NCBI RefSeq assembly: GCF_001426525.1
Contig: NZ_LMEW01000034.1
Span: 264,190 to 328,189, forward strand
Source of the DNA: Massilia sp. Root133
GTDB taxonomy: Bacteria > Pseudomonadota > Gammaproteobacteria > Burkholderiales > Burkholderiaceae_D
Reading direction: 5' to 3'
DNA: 64,000 nucleotides
Made by a program: the position numbers and the translations under genes. Shown piece after piece: positions 43,166 through 58,802 of the stretch (positions are counted from its first letter, which is position 1; every line of letters starts with the position of its first letter). The notes under the pieces were generated by a model. That model was not told the DNA's origin, ran no database searches, and saw nothing but the letters and a program-made list of their open reading frames with translations.

Positions 43166-45763
43166 TCAGGCCTGGTGATCCTGCTGGCGCGTGTCCATGC
43201 GGCCGAGCGCGCGCGCGATCGTCGCGATCAAGGCCTCGGGCGCCGCCGGCTTCGTCAGGAATTCATCCATGCCGGCCGCGAGGCAACGGGCCTGGTCTTC
43301 GACCCCGGCATTCGCCGTCATCGCGATCACTTTCAGGCCGGCCAGCCGCGCATCCGCACGGATGCGGCGCGTGGCCTCGTAGCCATCCATCACGGGCATC
43401 TGCACGTCCATCAGGACGCAGTCGACAGGCCCTTCCGCCAGCCGGTCCAGCGCCTGGGCGCCATCGTCCGCGACGACGACGCGCGCGCCGGCATCCTCCA
43501 GCAGTTCACGCGCCACCAGCTGGTTGAACGCATTGTCCTCGACGAGCAGGATCGTGCAGCCCGCGAGCGCCGCCGGTTCCGACTGCGGGGCCGGCACCGC
43601 GGGTCGCGGGGCCGTCAACGGCCGCAGGCGCGCCGTGAACCAGAACGTGCTCCCCTGCCCCGGCACGCTCGTCGCACCGGCCTCGCCGCCCATCAGCTCC
43701 GCCAGCTGCTTGCTGATGACGAGGCCCAGGCCCGTGCCGCCGTGCACGCGCGTCGACGACGGGTCGGCCTGGTGGAACGGCGTGAACAGCTGCGCCAGGT
43801 CGTCCGCGGCGATGCCGATGCCGCGGTCCTCGACCTCGAAGCGCACGAGCACGTCGGTCCCCACCGTCCGTTCGACGCGGGCCCGCACGTGAATGGTGCC
43901 CTGGTCGGAGAACTTGATGGCGTTGCCGACGAAGTTCAGCAGCACCTGTTCCAGCCGCAGCGGATCGCCGCGGACGGGCCACTTCAGCTCGGACGCCACG
44001 TCGAACACGAGTTCCAGGCCCCGCGCCGACGCCTGCGCGCCCAACTGGCTCTCGACGTTGCGCTTCAGCGCGTCGAACGTGAAGTCGCGCAGTTCCAGCT
44101 CGACCTTGCCGGCTTCGATCTTGGAAAAGTCGAGGATGTGGTTGATGATGCCCAGCAGGTGCTGCGCCGAATGCTGGATCTTGCCCAGGTAGTCGCGCTG
44201 CTTCGGGTCTTCCGCGCGCTTGCCCGCCAGGTAGGCCATGCCGATGATGCTGTTCATCGGCGTGCGGATCTCGTGGCTCATGTTGGACAGGAAGTCGCTC
44301 TTGGCGCGGCTCGCCGCGTCGGCTTGCGCCTTCAGCGCGTGCAGTTCGGTCACGTCCGTCGACACGCACAGCACCGCCCCGGCGTCGCCATCGCCGGCGA
44401 AGCGCACGGGCACCTTCACGCTCCACACCTGGCGCGCGACGCCGTCGCTGCCGGCAAAGGCGTTCTGCACCGCGCGTTTTTCGCCCAGTTCCAGCACGGG
44501 CTGGTCCAGCGCCCACAGCGCGTCGGCCTGCGCGGGCGGCATCACCTCGCGGTCGCGCCGCCCCACGATCTCGTGCGCCGGCAGGCCGCAGGCGGCGGCC
44601 ATCTTCGCGTTGACGTAGCGGTAGCGGCGGTCGCGGTCCTTCAGGTAGACGTAGGCGTCGACGTTGTCCAGCACGAGGTCGAGCAGCCGGCGCTGGTCCA
44701 CGGCCGTCTTGCGCGAGCGGGCCAGGTTGAGGAACAGCGCAAACGCAAGGAATGTCGCGCCGAAGCCGCCGGCGCCGGCCAGCCAGGGGAAAACGCGGCC
44801 GAAACCGTCGACGAGGTCGGCGCGGCGGGCGACGAAGCGGGCTTTCCACAGGTTGTCGTCGAAACGTACGGGCAGCACGGTTTCCATCAGATCGCCGGCA
44901 TTGTTCAGCGCCGCGCCGGCGCCGTCGTACAGCAGGTTGTCCGCCTCGTTGACGTGCAGCGGGCCGGCCGCCCGGCTGTCGGCGGCCGCATACAGCTGCA
45001 GCGCGACCGGTTGGTCGCCGCCCGGCAGCGCGCCGCGCACGAGGGCCGGCACGGAAAAGCCGATGCCGACCGAGCCCGCGTACGCGGCGCGCCGGCCTTC
45101 GACATCGGGCGGAACGGCGCCGTCCGTGCGGTACACGGGCATGCGCAGGCCCAGGCCGAGATGGCGCACGGGGTGCTCCACGACGATCGGCTTGCCGGAT
45201 GCCGTCATGCGGCCGCTGTCGCGCGCCCGCTCGAGCGCCTGCGCGACCGCGGGCGCGCCGCCCGCAAGGTCCGCACCGGCCTTCTCGGCCAGCCACGGCT
45301 CCAGGTAAGTCAGCACGGTGTGCGCGGGACGCCGCACGGCGGGCCGGATCGTGAAGTCGGGATAACCGGCCGGGTCGAGGCTGCGGTCCGCGCGCACGCC
45401 CGCGACGAACGCGTCGCGCGCGCCGGCCTCCACGTACGCTGCGTAGTTGACCGATTCGAGCGCCGGATAGTGCTCGGCCACGCCCAGCGTCTGGACGTAG
45501 CGGTGGAATTCCAGCCGCGTGACGGTGCCGCTTGCCTGGAACAGGCCGGCCAGGCCCCGCACGACGTCCGCATAGGAGTGCACGGCGCCGGCCAGTTGCT
45601 GGCGGCCGGTGCGCGCCAGGTGGTCGAAGCGGGCCTGGGTCTCGATGTCGACCGCGTGCGCCGCGCCCAGATACAGCCCGGCGCCGGCCAGCAGGGCCAA
45701 TGCGGCCCCGCCGGCCCAAAGCGCGGCCGTCTTTCCCGTGTTGCGCGTCGTGATGTCAGCCAT
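43166..45763 (-). CDS. CHASE-domain hybrid sensor histidine kinase
   Basis: The 865-residue protein has an N-terminal membrane helix (about 15-35), a periplasmic CHASE domain (about 60-290: HRYVQTLGVAEHYPALESVNYAAYV is typical), a second helix (about 320-345), a PAS domain (about 355-480), a HisKA (SNMSHEIRTPMNS, His about 499), HATPase_c (about 600-720, GGTGLGLVISKQL), and a C-terminal receiver (LLVEDNAFNQ...VLMDVQMPVMDG, Asp about 786). CHASE domains sense small molecules such as peptides, aldehydes or cytokinin-like compounds. No partner output protein is encoded next to it. It is divergent from the prolyl oligopeptidase gene and reads toward recC. Confidence 0.93.
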   Translation of the reverse strand: MADITTRNTGKTAALWAGGAALALLAGAGLYLGAAHAVDIETQARFDHLARTGRQQLAGAVHSYADVVRGLAGLFQASGTVTRLEFHRYVQTLGVAEHYPALESVNYAAYVEAGARDAFVAGVRADRSLDPAGYPDFTIRPAVRRPAHTVLTYLEPWLAEKAGADLAGGAPAVAQALERARDSGRMTASGKPIVVEHPVRHLGLGLRMPVYRTDGAVPPDVEGRRAAYAGSVGIGFSVPALVRGALPGGDQPVALQLYAAADSRAAGPLHVNEADNLLYDGAGAALNNAGDLMETVLPVRFDDNLWKARFVARRADLVDGFGRVFPWLAGAGGFGATFLAFALFLNLARSRKTAVDQRRLLDLVLDNVDAYVYLKDRDRRYRYVNAKMAAACGLPAHEIVGRRDREVMPPAQADALWALDQPVLELGEKRAVQNAFAGSDGVARQVWSVKVPVRFAGDGDAGAVLCVSTDVTELHALKAQADAASRAKSDFLSNMSHEIRTPMNSIIGMAYLAGKRAEDPKQRDYLGKIQHSAQHLLGIINHILDFSKIEAGKVELELRDFTFDALKRNVESQLGAQASARGLELVFDVASELKWPVRGDPLRLEQVLLNFVGNAIKFSDQGTIHVRARVERTVGTDVLVRFEVEDRGIGIAADDLAQLFTPFHQADPSSTRVHGGTGLGLVISKQLAELMGGEAGATSVPGQGSTFWFTARLRPLTAPRPAVPAPQSEPAALAGCTILLVEDNAFNQLVARELLEDAGARVVVADDGAQALDRLAEGPVDCVLMDVQMPVMDGYEATRRIRADARLAGLKVIAMTANAGVEDQARCLAAGMDEFLTKPAAPEALIATIARALGRMDTRQQDHQA

Positions 45764-45778
45764 AAGGAAATTACTGCG

Positions 45779-45798
45779 AAATTTCCGTGCGGAAATTT
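45779..45798. promoter_or_regulatory. Perfect 9-bp-arm palindrome in the kinase/peptidase divergent region
   Basis: AAATTTCCG-TG-CGGAAATTT has fully complementary arms. The core GGAAATT recurs at 45766-45772 and 45830-45836, and a second dyad GTCCGA-A-TCGGAC lies at 45817-45829. The sites lie between the starts of the two divergent genes (45763 and 45862), so they are good operator candidates. Confidence 0.6.
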
Positions 45799-45861
45799 TT
45801 CGATGTTTGTTAGTATGTCCGAATCGGACGGAAATTGCGAGCTTAACAATAAGGAATGCAT

Positions 45862-47901
45862 ATGCGTGAAGCGGATAATGGACACTTTGACCACTGGTTG
45901 TGGCTGGAAGACGTCGATTCCGGCCGCGCGCTCGGCTGGGTGGCCGAACGCAACGCGGAGACGGAGCGCGAACTCACCGCCCTGCCCGGCTACGCGGCCT
46001 TGCGCACGCGGCTGAAGACGATCCTCGATGCGCGCGACCGCATCCCCTACGCCGGCCACCACGACGGCCGCTTCTACAATTTCTGGCGCGACGCCGACCA
46101 CGAACGCGGGATCTGGCGCCGCACGACGCTGGCCGAATACCGCAAGCCGGCGCCCGCCTGGGAAACGGTGCTGGACCTCGATGCCCTCGCCCGCCTCGAA
46201 AACGAGAACTGGGTGTGGGCGGGCGTGACCTTCCTGGAACCGCACGGCACGCGCTGCCTCGTCTCGTTGTCGCGCGGCGGCGGCGATGCCCACGTCGTGC
46301 GCGAGTTCGACGTGGCGACACTGTCCTTCGTCGACGGCGGCTTCACCTTGCCGGAAGCGAAGTCGAGCGTCGGCTGGGTCGACGCGGACACCCTGTTCGT
46401 CGCGACGGACTTCGGGCCGGACTCGATGACGGAATCGGGCTATCCGCGCATCGTCAAGGCGTGGAAGCGCGGCACGCGCCTGGAAGACGCCGCGCTCGTC
46501 TACGAAGCGCAGGAAGACGACTTGTCCGTCTCCGCCTGGCACGACCCGACCCCGGGCCACGAGCGCCAGTTCGTGCTGCGCCAGATCGATTTCTACAGCA
46601 GCGAGCTGTTCCTGCGCGATCCCGCGAGCGGGCAGCTCGAGCCCATCGACAAACCGCTGGACGCGAACGCGTTCGCGCTGCGCGACCAGTTCATCGTCGA
46701 ACTGCGCTCGGACTGGACGCTTGGGGACCGCACGTGGCCGCAGGGCGCCCTGCTCGCCATTGCCTTCGACCGCTTCCTGGAAGGCAGCCGCGATTTCGAC
46801 GTGTTGTTCGAACCCTCGCCGACGACGTCGCTGGACGGCATCGCGGCGACGCGGGGCGCGCTGTTCCTCACGATCCTCGACAACGTCAAGAACCGGATCA
46901 TCGAATGGCAGCGCGCGGATGGCCGCTGGCAACGCCGCGACGTGGACGCACCCGGCATGGGCGCGCTGCACGTCGCCGCGGTCGACGAGTACGACGCCGA
47001 CCATGTGTTTCTCACCGTGACCGACTTCCTCACGCCGAGCAGCCTGTATCTGATGGAGGCCGGCCGCGACGGGCGCGAACTGTTGAAGTCGATGCCGGCG
47101 TTCTTCGACGCGTCGCCGTATGCCGTCAGCCAGTTCACGGCGCAATCGCCCGACGGCACGCACGTGCCGTATTTCGTCGTGATGCGCAAGGACGCGCCGC
47201 TGGACGGCACGCATCCGACCCTGCTGTACGGCTACGGCGGCTTCGAAGTGTCGCTGACGCCGTTTTACAGCGGCACGACGGGCGAGGCGTGGCTGGCGCA
47301 GGGCGGCGTGTATGTGCTCGCGAACATCCGCGGCGGTGGCGAGTTCGGGCCGCGCTGGCACCAGGCGGCGCTGAAGGAAAACCGGCAAAAGGCGTTCGAC
47401 GATTTCCTCGCGGTCGCCGAGGACGTCATCCGCCGCGGCATCACGACCCCGCCCCACCTGGGCATCATGGGCGGCAGCAATGGCGGCCTGCTCGTGGGCG
47501 CGGCATTGACGCAGCGGCCGGACCTGTTCGGCGCCGTCGCCTGCCAGGTGCCGCTGCTGGACATGCGCCGCTATCACGAGCTGCTGGCCGGCGCGTCATG
47601 GATCGGCGAGTACGGCGACCCGGACGATCCCGACGAATGGGACTACATCGCCCGCTACTCGCCGTACCACAACGTTTCGCCGGACAGGCAGTATCCGCGC
47701 GTGCTGTTCACGACGTCGACCCGCGACGACCGCGTCCACCCGGGCCACGCGCGCAAGATGGCGGCGCTGATGCGCGACCAGGGGCACGACGTACTGTACT
47801 GGGAAAACACGGAGGGCGGCCATGCCGGCGCGGCGAACAACGAGCAGACGGCGACGATGTGGGCGTTGACGTATGCATTCCTGTTGAGGCAACTCAAGTA
47901 A
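45862..47901 (+). CDS. Prolyl oligopeptidase family (S9A) serine peptidase
   Basis: The 679-residue cytosolic protein has a seven-bladed propeller (about 20-400) and an alpha/beta hydrolase domain with the nucleophile GGSNGG (Ser about 538), the Asp/His region with DDRVHPGHARKM (Asp about 620) and GGHAG (His about 652), the standard triad of S9A. The YGGFEVSLTPFYS and ANIRGGGEFGPRWHQAAL segments are typical. It cleaves short peptides after Pro. ATG 45862 is chosen because AAGGA lies six bases before it, while the ATG at 45856 touches that site. Confidence 0.93.
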   Translation: MREADNGHFDHWLWLEDVDSGRALGWVAERNAETERELTALPGYAALRTRLKTILDARDRIPYAGHHDGRFYNFWRDADHERGIWRRTTLAEYRKPAPAWETVLDLDALARLENENWVWAGVTFLEPHGTRCLVSLSRGGGDAHVVREFDVATLSFVDGGFTLPEAKSSVGWVDADTLFVATDFGPDSMTESGYPRIVKAWKRGTRLEDAALVYEAQEDDLSVSAWHDPTPGHERQFVLRQIDFYSSELFLRDPASGQLEPIDKPLDANAFALRDQFIVELRSDWTLGDRTWPQGALLAIAFDRFLEGSRDFDVLFEPSPTTSLDGIAATRGALFLTILDNVKNRIIEWQRADGRWQRRDVDAPGMGALHVAAVDEYDADHVFLTVTDFLTPSSLYLMEAGRDGRELLKSMPAFFDASPYAVSQFTAQSPDGTHVPYFVVMRKDAPLDGTHPTLLYGYGGFEVSLTPFYSGTTGEAWLAQGGVYVLANIRGGGEFGPRWHQAALKENRQKAFDDFLAVAEDVIRRGITTPPHLGIMGGSNGGLLVGAALTQRPDLFGAVACQVPLLDMRRYHELLAGASWIGEYGDPDDPDEWDYIARYSPYHNVSPDRQYPRVLFTTSTRDDRVHPGHARKMAALMRDQGHDVLYWENTEGGHAGAANNEQTATMWALTYAFLLRQLK

Positions 47902-47949
47902 TTGCACTTGGAAAACTCTGGACATGACCCGTTCCGCCGGTAACCATCA

Positions 47950-47963
47950 GTTAGCAAGCTAAC
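47950..47963. promoter_or_regulatory. Perfect dyad GTTAGC-AA-GCTAAC
   Basis: A 14-bp perfect inverted repeat 49 bp behind the peptidase stop. It is too short and lacks a U tract to be a terminator; it stands 25 bp before the lux-box-like dyad and may be a second regulator site of the small HTH gene. Confidence 0.4.
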
Positions 47964-47987
47964 GCAACCGGCACATTCGATATGAAA

Positions 47988-48003
47988 CTAGCAGGGTTGC
48001 TAG
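47988..48003. promoter_or_regulatory. Lux-box-like dyad CTAGCA-GGGT-TGCTAG
   Basis: Two perfect 6-bp arms around GGGT. The sequence fits the CT-N12-AG pattern of LuxR/LasR-type binding sites exactly. It is centred 71 bp before the ATG of the small HTH gene, which leaves room for a class II promoter (site near -42), and a LuxR-type autoinducer receptor is encoded right next to that gene. Confidence 0.6.
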
Positions 48004-48066
48004 GACGCTAAATGAATGTTGCATGGAATACTTGTTTCTCACACATCTTTCCATGGAGGAGCGGCG

Positions 48067-48342
48067 ATGGCTAATGATTTCGTTACCGAAGCAAGCCTGC
48101 GGGAACCGTCGGCAGGCACCCTGATGATGAAAACGCCCGCATCCCTGGCGCCCTCCGTCAGCGACCTGAAAAAATACCGGATCAGCAAGCGCGAAAGCCA
48201 GGAAAAATTCTGGGGCAGATTTGGCGTCACGCAATCCAGCGGCAGCCGCTTCGAAACGGGCCTGGCCATTCCGGCCCCGGTCGCGCTGCTATTGAAACTC
48301 TATGTCAACGGCAAGCTCAACGATGGTGATCTTCTGGGGTAA
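48067..48342 (+). CDS. Small HTH-like (XRE-type) regulator candidate
   Basis: The 91-residue product has a disordered start (about 1-35) and then a helical segment (about 36-82: LKKYRISKRESQEKFWGRFGVTQSSGSRFETGLAIPAPV) that resembles a Cro/CI-type helix-turn-helix with the motif Q-x-x-FW-x-R-F-G-V-T-Q-S-x-x-S-R-F-E-x-G. It lacks any effector domain. GGAGGA lies seven bases before ATG 48067. Its last 26 bases overlap the last 26 bases of the LuxR gene on the other strand. The lux-box-like dyad upstream suggests control by that receptor. Confidence 0.75.
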   Translation: MANDFVTEASLREPSAGTLMMKTPASLAPSVSDLKKYRISKRESQEKFWGRFGVTQSSGSRFETGLAIPAPVALLLKLYVNGKLNDGDLLG

Positions 48343-49048
48343 TCAACCCCAGCGAGATGGCCCGCACGACCGCCTGTTGCCGGGTGTTGACGTTGAACTT
48401 CTGGCGAATATTGCCCATATGGAAGTTCACCGTCGCCTCGGAACAGCCGGTGATTTTTGAAATTTCCCACGACGATTTGCCCACCATGACCCAGTTGAGC
48501 ACCTCCAGCTCGCGCGGGGTCAGGCGCGGCGCCGCCTCCTGCGCGGGCGGCGGACAGAAACGCACGCCCGACGCGTACGCATAATCCCGCACCAGTGCCA
48601 GATCGGCCAGCATGCTCGACACGTCGCGCAGGAAGGCGCCATCCGCCGCCGTGTCGACGGCAAAACTCAGCAGGCCGAACTCCCCGTTCGGACCATGGAT
48701 CGGAAACGTCACGCCGGCGCGGATACCGTACGTGCAGGCCTCTTCATACAGCGCGCGCTGGGCCGGGCTGCGGAAGATTTCCGGCTGCCAGATCAGCGGC
48801 AAGGTGGTGGCGAGGCAATGGCTGACGACCGGATCGACATAGGCGAACCGCTCGGCGTCATAACGTTCACGCCATTTTGTCGGGTAATTACTCTGTATAA
48901 ATGCGTTCTCGAGCCGCGCGTGGCGCGAGCCCGACATGCCGAACAAGACCTTCTCGAACCCATAGTGGCGGCCGAGGGCGAACAGCGCTTCGCCCCAACT
49001 GGACGCGGTGTCGGTATGTAACAACTCGTCCAAATCGACGGTCTTCAT
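48317..49048 (-). CDS. LuxR-type quorum-sensing receptor (solo)
   Basis: The 243-residue protein has an autoinducer-binding domain (about 10-165) with the conserved set W...Y (KWRERYDAERFAYVDPVVSHCL: Trp, Tyr, Asp-Pro) and a later Trp (LIWQPEIF) and Gly (GIRAGVTFPIHGPNG), as in AHL-binding LuxR proteins, and a C-terminal GerE helix-turn-helix (LTPRELEVLNWVMVGKSSWEISKITGCSEATVNFHMGNI, about 180-220). ATG 49048 is preceded by GAGG. No luxI-type synthase gene is present in the window, so it is a solo or its synthase lies elsewhere. Confidence 0.92.
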   Translation of the reverse strand: MKTVDLDELLHTDTASSWGEALFALGRHYGFEKVLFGMSGSRHARLENAFIQSNYPTKWRERYDAERFAYVDPVVSHCLATTLPLIWQPEIFRSPAQRALYEEACTYGIRAGVTFPIHGPNGEFGLLSFAVDTAADGAFLRDVSSMLADLALVRDYAYASGVRFCPPPAQEAAPRLTPRELEVLNWVMVGKSSWEISKITGCSEATVNFHMGNIRQKFNVNTRQQAVVRAISLGLITPEDHHR

Positions 49049-49070
49049 GGATGCCTCGCGCTGTTTGAAT

Positions 49071-49088
49071 GGGGTGTAATGACACCCC
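49071..49088. promoter_or_regulatory. Dyad GGGGTGT-AATG-ACACCCC upstream of luxR
   Basis: Perfect 7-bp arms around AATG lie 23 bp before the LuxR-gene start. It may be an operator or a 5'-UTR hairpin; a T-rich tract is absent on the minus side. The rest of the 393-bp gap (49049-49441) is AT-richer than its surroundings and holds no gene I would support. Confidence 0.45.
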
Positions 49089-49441
49089 GCTATGCTAGTT
49101 GAGTTGTAACCAAAAAGCACGAAAAATTGGTCTTTTATTCATTATGGCAGAGCCCTGACATTGGATCAGTTGTCGTTCCGATACATGTTGAACATCGTCC
49201 GCCATCGAATCGTGCGCCAGTCTTTACGATTTTCGAATATCCTCGCGCGAATTGTCCATTTAAAATTTCAAAAATGCAAGTTTATGGTGGATTTGAAACA
49301 ATCCTGTCGGCCTGGCCATATGCATGCTTGACTCGACCGAACACGGGTGTATCGTTGCGTTTCCTTAGCATTTAACAATGCGCGCTGCCTGAAAACCATG
49401 CGCCAGCCCCCTTCCGCTTTCTCTTCGAGGATCTTTAGTCA

Positions 49442-54354
<4,913 letters not shown>

Positions 54355-54355
<1 letters not shown>

Positions 54356-55209
54356 TGGTGTCTGCGACAAATACCTGGACCGGCCTCGCGGCCGGGCTGG
54401 CGGTCGAGGAGCTGGAAACGGAGCTGCTGCTGGAGGCACTGTTCCAGCGCTACGGCCACGAGTTCCGCGGCTACGACCGGGCGTACCTGCGCCGGCGGCT
54501 GGGCGACGCCATGCGCGGTCATGGCGCCGCCACCTTGTCCGGCCTGCAGGAAAAGGTATTGCACGCCCCGGCCGCGGCGTCCGCGCTGCTGCGCATGCTG
54601 GCGCCGCAGCCCGTCGACCTGTTCGAGAACACGGGCCACACGCAGCGCCTGCGCACGGTGCTGGCGCCGTCGCTGCGCGCGTGGCCACTGCCCCGCGTCT
54701 GGCTGGCGGAATGCGCGGGCGTCGGCGAAGCGTGGGGCCTGGCCATCGTGCTGGCGGAAGAAGGCGTGCTGGGCAAGCTGGACATCCACGCGACGCTCGC
54801 CAACGAGGAACTCGTGGCCGAGATGCAGGACGCGTGGCTGCCCGTGGCCGCGCTGGACGCCGCGCAGACCCGCTACGCCGCGAGTGGCGGCCATGCCGCG
54901 CTGTCGACGTACTTCGAAGTGCGCGACGGCCAGGCGCGCCTGCAGCCGCAGCTGCGCCGGCGCATCACGTGGTCGCAGTACAGCCTCGTGACGGATGCGT
55001 CGTTCAACGAATTCCAGGCGATCCTGTGCTGCGGCGCGCTGTCGGACTTTGGCCCCGTGCTGCGCCAGCGCGTGCTGCGGCTGTTCCACGACAGCCTGGC
55101 GCGCTTCGGCGTGCTGTGCCTGGACCGGCCGCTGGCCGTGTCGGATGCGTATGCGGGGAGGTACCAGGCGATCGAGGGGGATCGGCCCTGGTACAAGCGG
55201 GTAGGATAG
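54355..55209 (+). CDS. CheR-like methyltransferase-fold protein, probably inactive
   Basis: The 284-residue protein has the CheR layout: an N-terminal helical domain (RYGHEFRGYDRAYLRRRLGDAM, about 30-52) and a Rossmann-type C-terminal part with LPRVWLAECAGVGEAWGLAIVLAEEG (about 115-140), WSQYSLVTDASFNEFQAILC (about 203-222), and QRVLRLFHDSLARFGVLCLDRP. Catalytic CheR has GEE and SDI(D) in the SAM site; here these read GEA and ATLA, so key acids are missing. It may act as a scaffold or binding partner of the kinase. The start overlaps the kinase stop (TGATG). Confidence 0.82.
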
Positions 55210-55217
55210 CATTTGAA

Positions 55218-55303
55218 CGTCGCCCCTGCGAAGGCAGGGGCCCAAGTCGCACGCGCCATCGCTACGCATGCAAGATTGGGTCCCCGCCTTCGCAGGGACG
55301 ACG
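55218..55303. repeat. 86-bp inverted-repeat element with 28-bp arms (REP/BIME-like)
   Basis: The left arm (55218-55245, CGTCGCCCCTGCGAAGGC...) and the right arm (55276-55303) are complementary except for about three positions, with a 30-bp spacer. GC-rich arms with a GCGAAGGC core are typical of repetitive extragenic palindromes. It sits exactly between two convergent genes and could also end transcription. I see no second copy in the window. Confidence 0.85.
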
Positions 55304-55319
55304 ATGCTTGCTGTACCGG

Positions 55320-55943
55320 TTACGTCACCTGCGCGCTCGGACGCTCGGCAATCCTGTCCCGCCACGCCTGCAAATTCGTCAGACCCTCGTCCGACGGCCT
55401 GAACTTCATCAACCCGCGCGCAAACTCCAGCGCGCAGAACCCCGTGATGTCGGCGATCGTGAAGCGCTCGCCCGCCAGGAAATCGCGGTCCGCCAGCACG
55501 CCGTCGAGCCAGCGCGCCGTCTCGCGCACCCTGGCGCCCTGCGCCGCGCCGAAGTCGGGAAACTGCGGCTGTTCCAGCGGCGCGAGGCCCGGATGGGTGT
55601 GGCGCACGCAGTTGGCGATGCGCAGGAACAGCTGCAGCTCGCAGCGGCGGTCCATCATCTCGATGAACGCGCGCTCCTCGAAGTCCTCGCCCATCAGGTT
55701 CGGGTTCGGATACATCCCCTCCAGGTACGTACAGATGGCGCGCGTCTCGGCCAAGGTGCGGCCGTCGGGCAGTTCCAGCACGGGCACCTGCGCCATCGGA
55801 TTGAGCTGGGCAAACGCCTCGCTGCGGTGCTCGGCCTTGCCCAGGTCGATCTGCACGGTGGTGATGTCCGCGATGCCCTTCTCGGCCATGAACATCAGGA
55901 CGCGGCGCGGGTTCGGCGCGCGGGTGCTCGTGTACAGTTTCAT
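55320..55943 (-). CDS. Glutathione S-transferase
   Basis: The 207-residue protein has the GST layout: an N-terminal thioredoxin-like domain (1-80: LYTSTRAPNPRRVLMFMAEKG, NPMAQVPVLELPDGRTLAETRAICTYLE, with the cis-Pro VP and Glu-Thr for glutathione binding) and a helical C-terminal domain (90-207: LAGERFTIADITGFCALEF). A Ser/Thr at the start (STRAPNPRR) is in the catalytic position of many bacterial GSTs. Reaction partner unknown. ATG 55943. Confidence 0.9.
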   Translation of the reverse strand: MKLYTSTRAPNPRRVLMFMAEKGIADITTVQIDLGKAEHRSEAFAQLNPMAQVPVLELPDGRTLAETRAICTYLEGMYPNPNLMGEDFEERAFIEMMDRRCELQLFLRIANCVRHTHPGLAPLEQPQFPDFGAAQGARVRETARWLDGVLADRDFLAGERFTIADITGFCALEFARGLMKFRPSDEGLTNLQAWRDRIAERPSAQVT

Positions 55944-56102
55944 CCAGCGTCTCCTCGGTCGTTGGTCGACGCCGATCATAGCGCATCCTCTCCTTTTGCT
56001 CATTTGACAGCGCGCGCAGGTTGGCCGTAGATTGCCGGATTGGCCGCGCGCGTCCATCCGACATCACGCGCGGGTCCGACATACATACACGATAGGATTT
56101 CC

Positions 56103-58793
<2,691 letters not shown>

Positions 58794-58802
58794 AAAAGCG
58801 CT

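Noticed and set aside
49127-49375. 82-codon plus-strand frame in the gap before the HAMP-array kinase
   Set aside because: Lower GC than genes here, no clear ribosome binding site, no family resemblance; more likely non-coding spacer.
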